A stretch of 57,592 bases of DNA from Enterobacterales bacterium (GTDB taxonomy: Bacteria; Pseudomonadota; Gammaproteobacteria; Enterobacterales; Enterobacteriaceae), in NCBI GenBank assembly GCA_015655145.1, contig JAATFO010000091.1, positions 1 through 57,592 on the forward strand, read 5' to 3'. The position numbers and the translations under genes are program-made. This document shows, piece after piece, positions 9,312 to 18,029 of the stretch. The notes beneath the pieces were generated by a model. It did not search any database, had not been told where the DNA came from, and worked only from the letters and a program-made list of their open reading frames with translations. Every line of letters starts with the position of its first letter. Position 1 is the stretch's first letter.

Positions 9312-10469
9312 ATGGTTAGTGCACAAATAAACGCGTTTTCTCAACCTGTCGCCGTTCAGGTCACACCATTGCCGGCTAAGATTAACGTTGCCGTCCGGCT
9401 TGATGGTGTTTTAAAACGTTTCGGCCATTCGATCGCCCTGCATAAAGTCTCGCTGATGATCGCGGAAGGTGAGTTTGTCACCCTGTTAGGGCCCTCCGGC
9501 TGTGGGAAAACAACATTATTGAATTTGATGGCCGGATTTGCCGATGCGGATAACGGCGAAATCTTCATTGGTGGCGAGTCAGTAACTGAAACGCCACCGT
9601 ACCGGCGAGAAATTGGCATTGTATTCCAACATTACGCCTTGTTCCCCCACATGACGGTCGCCAAAAATGTGGGATATGGCCTGCGTATGCGTGGTGTGCC
9701 GAAAGCTGAAATGGCTCAGCGAGTTGAGCAGGCTCTGACACTGGTGAAACTCGTGGGTTATGGTGATCGCCGACCACGCGAATTGTCTGGCGGTCAGCAA
9801 CAACGGGTCGCGCTGGCGCGAGCGCTGGTCATTCGCCCTAAGGTGCTGTTGCTTGATGAGCCATTCTCGGCACTGGACAAAAATCTGCGACTGGCAATGC
9901 AAATTGAGTTGAAAGAGATTCAACGCCAGTTAGGCGTAACCACGGTATTCGTCACGCATGACCAGGGCGAAGCGTTGAGTATGAGCGACCGTGTTGTTGT
10001 CATGTCCGCCGGCCACGTACGCCAAATTGGTACGCCGGATGAAATCTATCGACACCCCGCAGATCCGTTCGTTGCAGGATTCGTCGGTGATGTAAACATA
10101 TTACCGGGGCGCTACCTGCGTTGCGATAGCACCGCCATGCTGGCCCTGGCCGATAATGTGTTGCACATTCCACTGGCGCAAGTACACGCCAGCGTTGGCG
10201 AGCAGATCGATATCTACGTCCGGCCGGAAAACATCCTGCTTGTGGATGCACAGGCGGCGTCATTGCTTCACGCCACGGTGATCACCCATGTGTTTCAGGG
10301 CGATCATGTCGATATTCATTTGCAGGTCTTAGTGCCTGAAAAAAAACGGCTGTTCGCCCGTCAGTCTGGCCTTGAGGCGTTAGTCCGCTGGCCTGTGGGG
10401 TGCGTCGTCGGATTAACCTTTGATGATGACGGTGTTTGCGCTTTCACCGCCGTACAACAACAGCAGTAA
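9312..10469 (+). CDS. Polyamine/Fe-type ABC importer ATPase (PotA-like)
   Basis: About 385 residues from ATG 9312 (GGAG at 9303-9306); an upstream TTG at 9285 is in frame but has no SD. All ATPase motifs are intact: Walker A GPSGCGKTT, Q-loop FQHYALFPHMTV, signature LSGGQQQRVALARAL, Walker B LLLDEPFSALD and switch His VTHDQ. The C-terminal TOBE-like part (from about VRPENILLVDA) is typical of PotA/FbpC. No permease adjoins it. The matching binding protein and two permeases lie at 15049-17853, beyond four enzymes and a LysR gene, so the transporter is probably split across the cluster. Confidence 0.9.
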   Translation: MVSAQINAFSQPVAVQVTPLPAKINVAVRLDGVLKRFGHSIALHKVSLMIAEGEFVTLLGPSGCGKTTLLNLMAGFADADNGEIFIGGESVTETPPYRREIGIVFQHYALFPHMTVAKNVGYGLRMRGVPKAEMAQRVEQALTLVKLVGYGDRRPRELSGGQQQRVALARALVIRPKVLLLDEPFSALDKNLRLAMQIELKEIQRQLGVTTVFVTHDQGEALSMSDRVVVMSAGHVRQIGTPDEIYRHPADPFVAGFVGDVNILPGRYLRCDSTAMLALADNVLHIPLAQVHASVGEQIDIYVRPENILLVDAQAASLLHATVITHVFQGDHVDIHLQVLVPEKKRLFARQSGLEALVRWPVGCVVGLTFDDDGVCAFTAVQQQQ

Positions 10470-10479
10470 AAGGAGCATG

Positions 10480-11505
10480 ATGATAATTCCTGAGCTGATG
10501 AATGCGGTCATCGCACGCCAGCCCGGTGGCCCGGAAGTTCTGGCAATGGTCCAGCGTCCGGTCCCACATCCTGCCGCCGGAGAAGTGCTAATCCGCGTGG
10601 CCAGCGCTGGGGTGAATCGACCTGATTTGATGCAGCGCAATGGCATGCCTGTCCCCGCAGGCGTAACCGATGTGCCAGGGCTGGAAGTTGCGGGCACGGT
10701 TGTCGCGTGTGGTGCGGGTGTGTGCAGCCTGGCACCTGGCGCTCCCGTGATGGCCCTTCTCAACGGGGGAGGATATGCACAATATTGCGTAGCGCAGGCG
10801 GAACATTGCCTTCCGGTGCCGGCGTGTCTTGCGCTGGACATTGCCGCTGGGGTGCCGGAAGCCGCTTTTACTGTCTGGCATAACCTCTTTGAACTGGGCC
10901 GGCTTCAGCCTGGCGACAATCTGCTTATTCACGGCGCGGCCAGCGGCGTTGGCACCTTTGCTATTCAGTGTGCCCATGCCGCAGGGGCGAGAGTCATCGC
11001 CACCGCTGGCGGGGCGCAGAAGATGGCCGCCCTGAAACAACTGGGAGTCTGGCGCGCCATTGATCGCCATAGTGAAGATTTCGTTAAAGTGATTGCTGAG
11101 TGCCTTGCCGGGCGGGGTATTGATGTGGTACTGGATAATGTCGGCGGTAATTATGTGGCGCGAAATCTTAGCGTTATGGCGCCTGGTGGGCGTCACATTA
11201 GTCTCTCGTTTATGCAAGGTTCTCAGGTACAACTGGATCTGCAACTGGTAATGCGTAACGCATTGAGCCTGACATCGTCGACGCTACGTCCCATGAGCAG
11301 GTTAGAAAAGTCTCGTCTGGCCGGGTGTATTAGTGCGCACCTGTTGCCTTTGCTGGCTGATGGTCGGATTATTCCACAAATCCATCAGTCGCTACCGCTA
11401 GCCCGGGCAGCCGATGCTCATCACATACTGGAAGCCAATGCCAACATTGGAAAAGTGCTGTTACGCATAGACCATAAAATCCCTGAACGGAGTAGCCATG
11501 TTTAA
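10480..11505 (+). CDS. Zinc-independent NAD(P)H:quinone oxidoreductase (MDR family)
   Basis: About 341 residues. It opens with the quinone-reductase signature MNAVIARQPGGPEVL, continues with the GroES-like domain (VASAGVNRPDLMQRNG, PGLEVAGTVVACGAGV) and the NADPH-binding motif HGAASGVGTFAIQ. The enoyl-reductase-like tail ends IGKVLLRI. Members reduce quinones or alpha,beta-unsaturated carbonyls. AAAAGGAG at 10468-10475 fits ATG 10480 better than ATG 10477, and ATG 10498 is another option. The gene starts 10 bp after the ATPase gene and overlaps the next gene by 8 bp, so the group is one operon. Confidence 0.88.
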   Translation: MIIPELMNAVIARQPGGPEVLAMVQRPVPHPAAGEVLIRVASAGVNRPDLMQRNGMPVPAGVTDVPGLEVAGTVVACGAGVCSLAPGAPVMALLNGGGYAQYCVAQAEHCLPVPACLALDIAAGVPEAAFTVWHNLFELGRLQPGDNLLIHGAASGVGTFAIQCAHAAGARVIATAGGAQKMAALKQLGVWRAIDRHSEDFVKVIAECLAGRGIDVVLDNVGGNYVARNLSVMAPGGRHISLSFMQGSQVQLDLQLVMRNALSLTSSTLRPMSRLEKSRLAGCISAHLLPLLADGRIIPQIHQSLPLARAADAHHILEANANIGKVLLRIDHKIPERSSHV

Positions 11506-12112
11506 ACTGTATTATGCCCCGACCTCACCCTTTGTGCGTAAGGTCATGATCACCGCCTGGTGTCTTGGTATTAACGATCAGATTGAAATGCTGGAATCAG
11601 CCGCGCATCCAATCCAGCGGGATGCGCGGATCGCCCGCTTTAATCCATTAGCCAAAATCCCGGCATTTCAGACCGTCGACGGCCAGTTTCTGTACGACAG
11701 CCGGGTAATTTGTGAGTACTTAAACGCATACGCCCAGGGCGGATTGTTCCCCGTAGCAGGCAATGCGCGCTGGACCAGCCTGACCCGACAGGCGTTAGGG
11801 GATGGATTACTGGATGCCGCGCTGCTAGCGCGTTACGAACGTACGGTACGTCCAGAGGAAAAACAGTGGGCGGGTTGGGTTGATGCCCAGTTGCAAAAAG
11901 TCTCGGCGGCGCTTGATGAAATCGAAAAATACGCGGAGGAATTCAGTCGCATCCCGGACGATATCGGCCTTATTACCCTCGGTTGTGCCCTGGGTTACCT
12001 TGACTTTCGCTTTGCCGATCTTGTCTGGCGAAACCATCATCCGCTAACCGCCGCCTGGTTCGCTGAATTTGACCAGCATCCCGCAATGGTCAAAACACGC
12101 CCGGTTGCTTAA
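11498..12112 (+). CDS. Glutathione S-transferase family protein
   Basis: 204 residues with an N-terminal thioredoxin-like domain (YYAPTSPFVRKVMITAWCLG, then NPLAKIPAF and YDSRVICEYLN, the glutathione-contacting cis-Pro and Asp/Ser segments) and an all-helical C-terminal domain ending around HHPLTAAWFAEFDQHPAM. It overlaps the quinone reductase gene by eight bases. In aromatic catabolic clusters GSTs act as isomerases of ring-cleavage products, beta-etherases, or detoxifying transferases. Which of these applies here cannot be told from sequence. Confidence 0.88.
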   Translation: MFKLYYAPTSPFVRKVMITAWCLGINDQIEMLESAAHPIQRDARIARFNPLAKIPAFQTVDGQFLYDSRVICEYLNAYAQGGLFPVAGNARWTSLTRQALGDGLLDAALLARYERTVRPEEKQWAGWVDAQLQKVSAALDEIEKYAEEFSRIPDDIGLITLGCALGYLDFRFADLVWRNHHPLTAAWFAEFDQHPAMVKTRPVA

Positions 12113-12143
12113 TGGTGATGATTTTTTCCTCAGGGGGCAGGCA

Positions 12144-12593
12144 ATGTCGCACAATATCTTCTTTTTAAACGGACCGAACAGCAACCTCTACGGGCTTGAT
12201 AAAAGCGGGACATACGGTAAAGAAAGTTTTATCTCTATTGGTGATCGCTGTAAGCGCCATGCAGCGTCATTGGGTATGACGCTGGAATTTCGTCAGAGCA
12301 ACCACGAAGGGGTGTTGGTCGACTGGATTCAGGAAGCCCGACAGAGCGCCAGTGCGCTCATTATTAATGCCGCCGGGCTGAGCTACAGTTCGGTGCCGAT
12401 TCTCGATGCGCTGTTGGCCTTTGACGGGCCGATCATTGAGGCGCATATGAGTAATATTTGGCAACGAGAGCCGTTTCGTCATTCTTCACTGGTATCCAAA
12501 GCGGCGACCGGGGTTATTGCCGGACTGGGTGCATTAGGCTACGAACTGGCACTAAACGCCGTGGCGCGCCTTCTTGACGCGGAGGCGGAATGA
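12144..12593 (+). CDS. Divergent type II 3-dehydroquinase (AroQ-like)
   Basis: 149 residues from ATG 12144, the normal AroQ length (about 150). Conserved AroQ blocks are visible: NGPNSNLYG, FRQSNHEGVLVDWIQEA, INAAGLSYSSVPILDAL and EAHMSNIWQREPFRHSS. The flexible-lid segment, normally LLGxREPxxYG with a catalytic Arg and Tyr, reads LYGLDKSGTYG: the Tyr is kept but the REP arginine is absent, and the PGAY/TH block is altered to AAGLSYSS. A biosynthetic AroQ would not be expected to lose these. I infer a catabolic or re-purposed dehydratase acting on a quinate-like or other cyclic hydroxy acid. It ends in a four-base overlap with the dehydrogenase gene. Confidence 0.82.
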   Translation: MSHNIFFLNGPNSNLYGLDKSGTYGKESFISIGDRCKRHAASLGMTLEFRQSNHEGVLVDWIQEARQSASALIINAAGLSYSSVPILDALLAFDGPIIEAHMSNIWQREPFRHSSLVSKAATGVIAGLGALGYELALNAVARLLDAEAE

Positions 12594-13528
12594 GCCGCAA
12601 GACAACCCTGGTCTTTTACAGTGAGTTCGACAGTTTTGAGCACTGGTCTGCGTTTCTCCGCCCGCACCTGCCGCATGTCAACATCTGTAGCGCCGAAGAG
12701 GTCACTGATCCGGATCAGGTGCGCTATGCGCTGGTGTGGAAGCCGCCGCACGGTTTTTTTGCCCGTTATCGTCATTTACAACTGTTGGTGAATTTGGGCG
12801 CGGGGGTAGATTCGCTGGTGGGGCGTGATGATTTGCCGGCGATCCCCATTACCCGGCTATCCGACCCTAATATGGCCCGGATGATGGCCGGCTATGTGCT
12901 GTTTGCCGTATTACGTTATGCCAGGGATATCCCGGCTTTTGAACGAGCGCAACGTGAGCGTCACTGGCACTACCTGCACCCACGGCTGCCTTCCAGTATC
13001 AGGGTGGGCGTTTTGGGGCTGGGTGAGTTGGGATCCTATGCCGCACAGGAGCTGGAACGTCAGGGGTTTGATGTGCGGGGATGGTCGCGCACGCCAAAAA
13101 CCTTTGCGGGGGTGACATGCGTCAGTGGTATGGCCACGCTAAATGACTTTCTCGCCAGTAGCGACATTCTGATTGTTATGCTGCCGTTGACCCCGCAGAC
13201 CAGGGGCCTGTTAGATGAGAAACGACTGGCATGTTTACCCCGGGGCGGGGCTTTCATCAATGTGTCGCGCGGGGCGATTGTCGACCAGCGCGCGCTCACG
13301 GCAGCATTAATGAGTGGGCATCTGAGCGGGGCGACACTGGATGTCTTCGACCATGAGCCGCTTCCGGCACAGGACCCACTATGGGGACTTGATAATGTAC
13401 TCATTACCCCTCACCTGGCATCAGTGGCTATTCCGGCTACTGCCGCCGCCCAGGTGGCGGATAATATAAAACGGGTCTCCAGCGGTGAAAGCGTACTTAA
13501 TCAAGTCTTTCCCGGGCGCGGGTATTGA
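12590..13528 (+). CDS. D-2-hydroxyacid dehydrogenase (GhrA-like)
   Basis: 312 residues, typical for GhrA. NAD(P)-binding motif VLGLGELGSYAAQELERQG with a following GWSRTPK (Arg after the second strand, suggesting NADPH). Catalytic residues are in place: Arg in INVSRGAIVDQ, Glu in FDHEPLP and His in ITPHLAS. The family reduces glyoxylate, hydroxypyruvate or other 2-oxo acids. The start ATG overlaps the end of the AroQ-like gene (ATGA), so the two are translationally coupled. It is the last gene of the plus-strand operon and faces the LysR gene tail to tail across about 60 bp. Confidence 0.88.
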   Translation: MSRKTTLVFYSEFDSFEHWSAFLRPHLPHVNICSAEEVTDPDQVRYALVWKPPHGFFARYRHLQLLVNLGAGVDSLVGRDDLPAIPITRLSDPNMARMMAGYVLFAVLRYARDIPAFERAQRERHWHYLHPRLPSSIRVGVLGLGELGSYAAQELERQGFDVRGWSRTPKTFAGVTCVSGMATLNDFLASSDILIVMLPLTPQTRGLLDEKRLACLPRGGAFINVSRGAIVDQRALTAALMSGHLSGATLDVFDHEPLPAQDPLWGLDNVLITPHLASVAIPATAAAQVADNIKRVSSGESVLNQVFPGRGY

Positions 13529-13591
13529 AACGTTCATAGCAAGCGTCATAAATCGGTCATTACCGGGCGGTTTATGGCTCTCGCTGCCGGC

Positions 13592-14554
13592 TCAGATTGC
13601 CCTCACCGCCTGGGGGTCAAAATAACTTGGCGCGGCCATCCCCGGAATGTATTGGTCCGAGACAAACATGCGGCAACGTTGCGCAAAGGCATTCACCACC
13701 AGTGACGACTGGACACTGGCAACCGTGGCATACCCCAGTTGCATGGGTTTGTGAGTCCCTGCAAGACGCAGCCGGTGTAACCGTTTCCCATCTTGCGAAA
13801 TATTGACTTTAGGCCGCACATTGGCGATACAAAAGCCGACGCCGTTGGCGACCATCGCCCGAACCACTTCCATGCTACCAGAACGCATGATGATATTCGG
13901 CGTCACACCCGCCTGCATAAATAGCCCCATAAAATACTCCCGGCTCCAGGGGACATCCAGCAGCACCATGGGATAGTTTGCCAAATCCTGCATGGTCACG
14001 GCGGACATGTTGGCAAAGGGATGATTTTCGCCCACCATGACATAGGGTGGTAGCTGTGCTAAGGGCTGAAAATCAATATCACTACTTACTGCAAGGTCGT
14101 AGGTCAGGGCGATATCAATATTTGCCGCGCGCAGTTCTCTTAGCAGTTGCTCATGGTTACCTTCCGTGTGCGTTATGCGCACGCCGGGGAAAGCCCGGCC
14201 AAAACCAAAAACCAGTTCCGGCGTTAGCACTGGCGCCAGCGAATCAAAACATCCGACGCGTAATGGTCCACGGACATTGTTCATTGACTCGGCGGCGATG
14301 GTGTAGAGTTGCGCCATTTGCTCCAGTATTCGTTTTGCCTCTATCAGCACTTCACGCCCGATGGCGGTCAGAGATACTCCCTGAGCATGGTGACGAACAA
14401 ATAATTGCACACCTAATTCCGACTCGATATGGGTAATTGCCGCTGAAATAGACGGCGATGACACATGTATCCGCTCCGACGCGCCGATAATGCTTCCGGC
14501 GTCGCCTGAAGCGACAAAATATTCCAGCTGCCGTTGGGTTATGCGACTGAGCAT
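13592..14554 (-). CDS. LysR-type transcriptional regulator
   Basis: About 320 residues. The winged-helix N-terminus reads ITQRQLEYFVASGDAGSIIGASERIHVSSPSISAAITHIESELG, the standard LTTR DNA-binding domain, followed by the periplasmic-binding-like effector domain (from about GPLRVGCFDSLAPVLTPELV). ATG 14554 has GGAGAA eight bases upstream; the longer frame starting at 14608 lacks this support. It is convergent with the dehydrogenase operon and divergent from the binding-protein/permease operon at 15049. Dyads at 14603-14643 lie in the shared upstream region, so it probably controls that transporter and perhaps the catabolic genes, with the pathway substrate as inducer (inference). Confidence 0.88.
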   Translation of the reverse strand: MLSRITQRQLEYFVASGDAGSIIGASERIHVSSPSISAAITHIESELGVQLFVRHHAQGVSLTAIGREVLIEAKRILEQMAQLYTIAAESMNNVRGPLRVGCFDSLAPVLTPELVFGFGRAFPGVRITHTEGNHEQLLRELRAANIDIALTYDLAVSSDIDFQPLAQLPPYVMVGENHPFANMSAVTMQDLANYPMVLLDVPWSREYFMGLFMQAGVTPNIIMRSGSMEVVRAMVANGVGFCIANVRPKVNISQDGKRLHRLRLAGTHKPMQLGYATVASVQSSLVVNAFAQRCRMFVSDQYIPGMAAPSYFDPQAVRAI

Positions 14555-14602
14555 GCAGGTTCTCCAGATAATGAAGCCGGTGGTCGGACGCCACGCGTGC
14601 GT

Positions 14603-14643
14603 AATCAATGATTATTCTCCGCGATGATTGATGCATAAATCAT
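14603..14643. promoter_or_regulatory. Candidate LysR operator dyads
   Basis: Two related inverted repeats lie just upstream of the LysR gene: AATCA-A-TGATT at 14603-14613 and ATGATT-N8-AATCAT at 14624-14643. Both use the same half-site (TGATT/AATCA), as expected for adjacent LTTR sites on a divergent control region. The intergenic stretch 14555-15048 holds no other gene that I can support. Confidence 0.4.
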
Positions 14644-15048
14644 GCCGGGAGCAGGTGAATAATGGCGACTAAGTCCCTTAACACGCATGTCATTTTTCCA
14701 CACCAATGATTAGGGAAAATATTATCAATGTCTCGTCATCTATAGCATCAGGAATTCCGACGCAGGAGCGAGGCAAATGCTGTTTTACTGAATCCGCATC
14801 TCACTTCAGAATTAAGCCAACACCTGCAGCAATAATTGCCCTTATTTAGGGCATAACGTTAGCGGGAAAAATGAGCTCACCCAAACAGTGCATGCCAGCG
14901 TTTCGGCAAAGTTATCTAGCCCTTCAGGCTTCACTGGTCATGCGCGTTTGTTGGTTAATTTGGCGGGCTTTTTTAGTTCATCCGACAGCGTGCCCGTCGA
15001 ACTGCGTCAGTGATTATGTTATCCCGGCGCTTCCATGAGGATCGAAAT

Positions 15049-16077
15049 ATGTTGCGTAAAATTTGTGCCCTGGCATTGCTTACAACCAGTATTTTTAGCG
15101 CCGGGACGGCGACGGCCGCTGATAAACTGATTGTTAGCACGTGGGGCGGAAGCTTTAAAGATCTGATTGATGAGGCTATTGGTAAAGCCTTTACTCAACA
15201 AACGGGGGTTGAGGTTGAATACGTCACCGGCGGTACCATTGATCGCCTTAACAAAGCGAAACTGGCGTCATCTGCTGAGACAGATATTACCTTTACCACA
15301 GCGCATGTAGGTTGGTTATATACTAACAGCGGGTTGTTCGAAAAACTGGATATGACCAAAATCCCCAATGCGATCAATTTGGTTCATCAGGCTAAATTAA
15401 GCCCGTATCATATCGGGGTCTGGGGCTATGTGTATACCATTGGTTATCGTCCCGATAGCGTGCCGAAAGGAGAGACTTTTACTAGCTGGAATGACCTGTG
15501 GAACCCTGAACTAAAAGGGACGCTGGCGCTTCCCGATTGGGATCCAAGCCATATTATTACCGTTGCCGCCAAACTGTCCGGCGCCGATGCCGAACACTGG
15601 GAAAAAGGGCAGGCGAAACTTAAATCTCTCATTCCCAACATCAAAGCGTTTTATACCGATGATGCCAATAGCCAACAATTGATCTCCACCGGAGAGACGC
15701 CCGTGCAAGTTATGCTGTCAATGAATGCCTACAGTATGATCGCCGAAGGCGTTGATATTAAACTGGCTATACCGAAGGAAGGGGCGATATTAGGCGTTGA
15801 TGCGATGGGCATCAACAAAGGAAGCAAGCATGCGGATCTCGCCTACACGTTTATGAACATTGCGCTTTCGCCTGACGTTCAGGAAAAAGTGGCCAAAATA
15901 TATCGTGGCAGTCCGGTTGTGACTAATGCAACCCTTGATCCTGAGAGTGCAAAATTACCCGGCATGCTGACCACCACGGCGCAATGGGATGCCACCATCA
16001 ATATTGACCAAAAACTGCGCGCAGAAAAAACGCCTGAATGGCGCAAGTGGTTCTCGGAAAACATCATGGCACATTGA
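15049..16077 (+). CDS. Polyamine-type ABC extracellular substrate-binding protein (PotD family)
   Basis: 342 residues from ATG 15049 (GAGGAT at 15036-15041). A clear signal peptide (MLRKICALALLTTSIFSAGT, then ATA-ADK) targets the periplasm. The mature protein begins KLIVSTWGGSFKDLIDEAIG, the family opening of PotD/SBP_bac_8 proteins that bind polyamines, opines or organic acids, and ends with a Trp-containing block (PEWRKWFSENIMAH). Followed by two permease genes; the likely ATPase is encoded at 9312. Ligand unknown; the surrounding catabolic enzymes suggest an aromatic amine or acid. Confidence 0.9.
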   Translation: MLRKICALALLTTSIFSAGTATAADKLIVSTWGGSFKDLIDEAIGKAFTQQTGVEVEYVTGGTIDRLNKAKLASSAETDITFTTAHVGWLYTNSGLFEKLDMTKIPNAINLVHQAKLSPYHIGVWGYVYTIGYRPDSVPKGETFTSWNDLWNPELKGTLALPDWDPSHIITVAAKLSGADAEHWEKGQAKLKSLIPNIKAFYTDDANSQQLISTGETPVQVMLSMNAYSMIAEGVDIKLAIPKEGAILGVDAMGINKGSKHADLAYTFMNIALSPDVQEKVAKIYRGSPVVTNATLDPESAKLPGMLTTTAQWDATINIDQKLRAEKTPEWRKWFSENIMAH

Positions 16078-16175
16078 TCTCATAAGGCAGTGGCGGCCAC
16101 AGGGCGCCACTGCCTTACGCCGCATTTATCACGCAGATTATTTCAGCGATCCACTTGATTTCAGGCAAAACGGCC

Positions 16176-17030
16176 ATGACACGAAAACCCGCTTTTTTAC
16201 CCTGGTTTATTGTTCCCTCGACACTGACCGCCCTTGGGTTGGTTATCGCTATGCTGGCGGTGCTGCAATACAGTGTGCGATCTTTTATCCCGGGTTCACT
16301 GGATGTTGGTGGTTTTACCCTTGCTAACTTCGCAGACCTGCTCAAAAAAATCTATGTGGGCGCATTCCTTAATACCGTGGCGCTCAGTGTCAAAACCGCC
16401 TTATTGGGTCTACTGATGAGTTATCCGTTAGCCTGTGCATTAGTGCGGACCCGTGCCGGGTGGTTAAAAACCACCCTGTTGATCATCGCCATTACGCCGC
16501 TGTTTCTCGGCGAGGTGGTGCGCACCTATGCATGGATTATTGTTCTGGGTAACAGTGGTTTCCTTAATAGTGTGTTGATGGCGTTTGGGTTAATTGAGAA
16601 ACCATTGCAATTTATGTTTACTCAGACGGGCGTGGTGTTGGCGTTAGTTCATGTCACCATGCCTGTTATGGTGCTTATGCTGGCAACCGCGCTTTCGCAT
16701 ATTAATCCTGCTTATGAAAAAGCCGCCACCAGTTTAGGGGCCGGACCGATCCGTGTTTTTCTCACGATAACGTTGCCGTTATCTATCCCGGGGATTGTTG
16801 CCAGTTTGACCACTGCCTTTGCCTGGACGTTTAGCGCCTTCGCCACCCCCCAACTGATCGGTGGGGGAAGAGTCAGCACCATTGCCACACTGGTTTATCA
16901 ACTGGGTTTTTCATCAATGAACTTTCCGTTCGCGGCGGCCCTCAGTCTTGCCGGACTCGTGCTTACCATTTTGCTGCTGATGTTACTCAAACGTATAACT
17001 CGTGTCTTACCCTCGGTCGGAGAGCACTGA
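16176..17030 (+). CDS. ABC permease (PotB-like)
   Basis: About 284 residues with roughly six membrane spans. The EAA loop reads YEKAATSLGAGPIRVFLTITLPLSIPG, the docking site for a PotA-like ATPase. ATG 16176 is chosen over an in-frame TTG 16155. It sits about 100 bp after the binding-protein gene and one base before the second permease gene. Confidence 0.9.
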   Translation: MTRKPAFLPWFIVPSTLTALGLVIAMLAVLQYSVRSFIPGSLDVGGFTLANFADLLKKIYVGAFLNTVALSVKTALLGLLMSYPLACALVRTRAGWLKTTLLIIAITPLFLGEVVRTYAWIIVLGNSGFLNSVLMAFGLIEKPLQFMFTQTGVVLALVHVTMPVMVLMLATALSHINPAYEKAATSLGAGPIRVFLTITLPLSIPGIVASLTTAFAWTFSAFATPQLIGGGRVSTIATLVYQLGFSSMNFPFAAALSLAGLVLTILLLMLLKRITRVLPSVGEH

Positions 17031-17031
17031 C

Positions 17032-17853
17032 ATGACCCGGTCAAATAAAGATAAAATGGTCAGCCTGGCAGGGCGCTTGCTGGTAGCATTAATTCTGGTC
17101 TTTGTATTATTGCCGGCTATTGTGGTGTTTATTTCATCTTTCAGCAGTACCGCGGTGCTTTTCTTTCCGCCTAAGGGATGGTCACTGCGCTGGTTTGAGC
17201 GGGCATTGAGCTACAATGACTTCCGCAATGGTTTTTACTCAGGACTTATTGTGACCGCCTGGGCTTCAACATTGGCCGTGCTTATCGGGGCCACGCTGGC
17301 TATTGCCGTTGAGCGTTACTCTTTCAGTGGTAAACGCATTCTCGAGGGCGTGTTGTTATCCCCGTTATTTATTCCGCATTTCACCATCGGTTTAGGGTTA
17401 CTGATGTTGGTGTCGCAATTAAATATGACGCGCGGTTATGCTCTGGTCATCTTCTGCCATATTATTCTGGTGCTGCCGTTTGTCCTGCGCAGTATTTATG
17501 TATCGTTGAAAAACACAGAACAGCGGATTGAATTGGCGGCATCCAGTCTGGGGGCGCCGCCATTAATGGTGGTGTGGACTATTACGGTTCCGCTCATCAT
17601 GCCAGGCCTGTTTGGCGGCTGGTTATTCGCCGCTATTTTATCATTTAATGAGTTTACGGCATCTTTATTTATCACCACTCAGGCAACACAAACATTACCG
17701 GTGGCAATGTATAATTATGTGCGTGAATTTGCCGATCCAACATTAGCGGCGTTATCGGTAATATATATCGCCGTAACGGCAACGATGCTGGCTCTGGCGA
17801 ATCGTTTTCTCGGGTTGGCTCGCGTCCTCAATGTTGAATCCAGTGAGCGGTAG
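17032..17853 (+). CDS. ABC permease (PotC-like)
   Basis: About 273 residues with six membrane spans. The EAA loop is IELAASSLGAPPLMVVWTITVPLIMPG-like and matches the PotC group. ATG 17032 follows GGAGAG. It pairs with the PotB-like permease to form the membrane pore of the split importer whose ATPase is most likely the 9312 product. Confidence 0.9.
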   Translation: MTRSNKDKMVSLAGRLLVALILVFVLLPAIVVFISSFSSTAVLFFPPKGWSLRWFERALSYNDFRNGFYSGLIVTAWASTLAVLIGATLAIAVERYSFSGKRILEGVLLSPLFIPHFTIGLGLLMLVSQLNMTRGYALVIFCHIILVLPFVLRSIYVSLKNTEQRIELAASSLGAPPLMVVWTITVPLIMPGLFGGWLFAAILSFNEFTASLFITTQATQTLPVAMYNYVREFADPTLAALSVIYIAVTATMLALANRFLGLARVLNVESSER

Positions 17854-18029
17854 TTTGTTTTTTCCAAAGCGCTGAGTTTAAAAAGCGTGATTATCAAAAT
17901 ACACCCGCTTGATTAGACTTGCCGTTGTCGATGAATTATGTCCACCTAAATTCGTTATTTCTTCGACGTGCTGTCGATGCTGATGCATCGATGAAACATC
18001 TCAGGGGCGATCACCTTTAGGAAATGCAA

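Noticed and set aside
14609-15048. Possible extra gene in the LysR-binding-protein gap
   Set aside because: Frames are short, lack an SD, and the region is better explained as a divergent control region.
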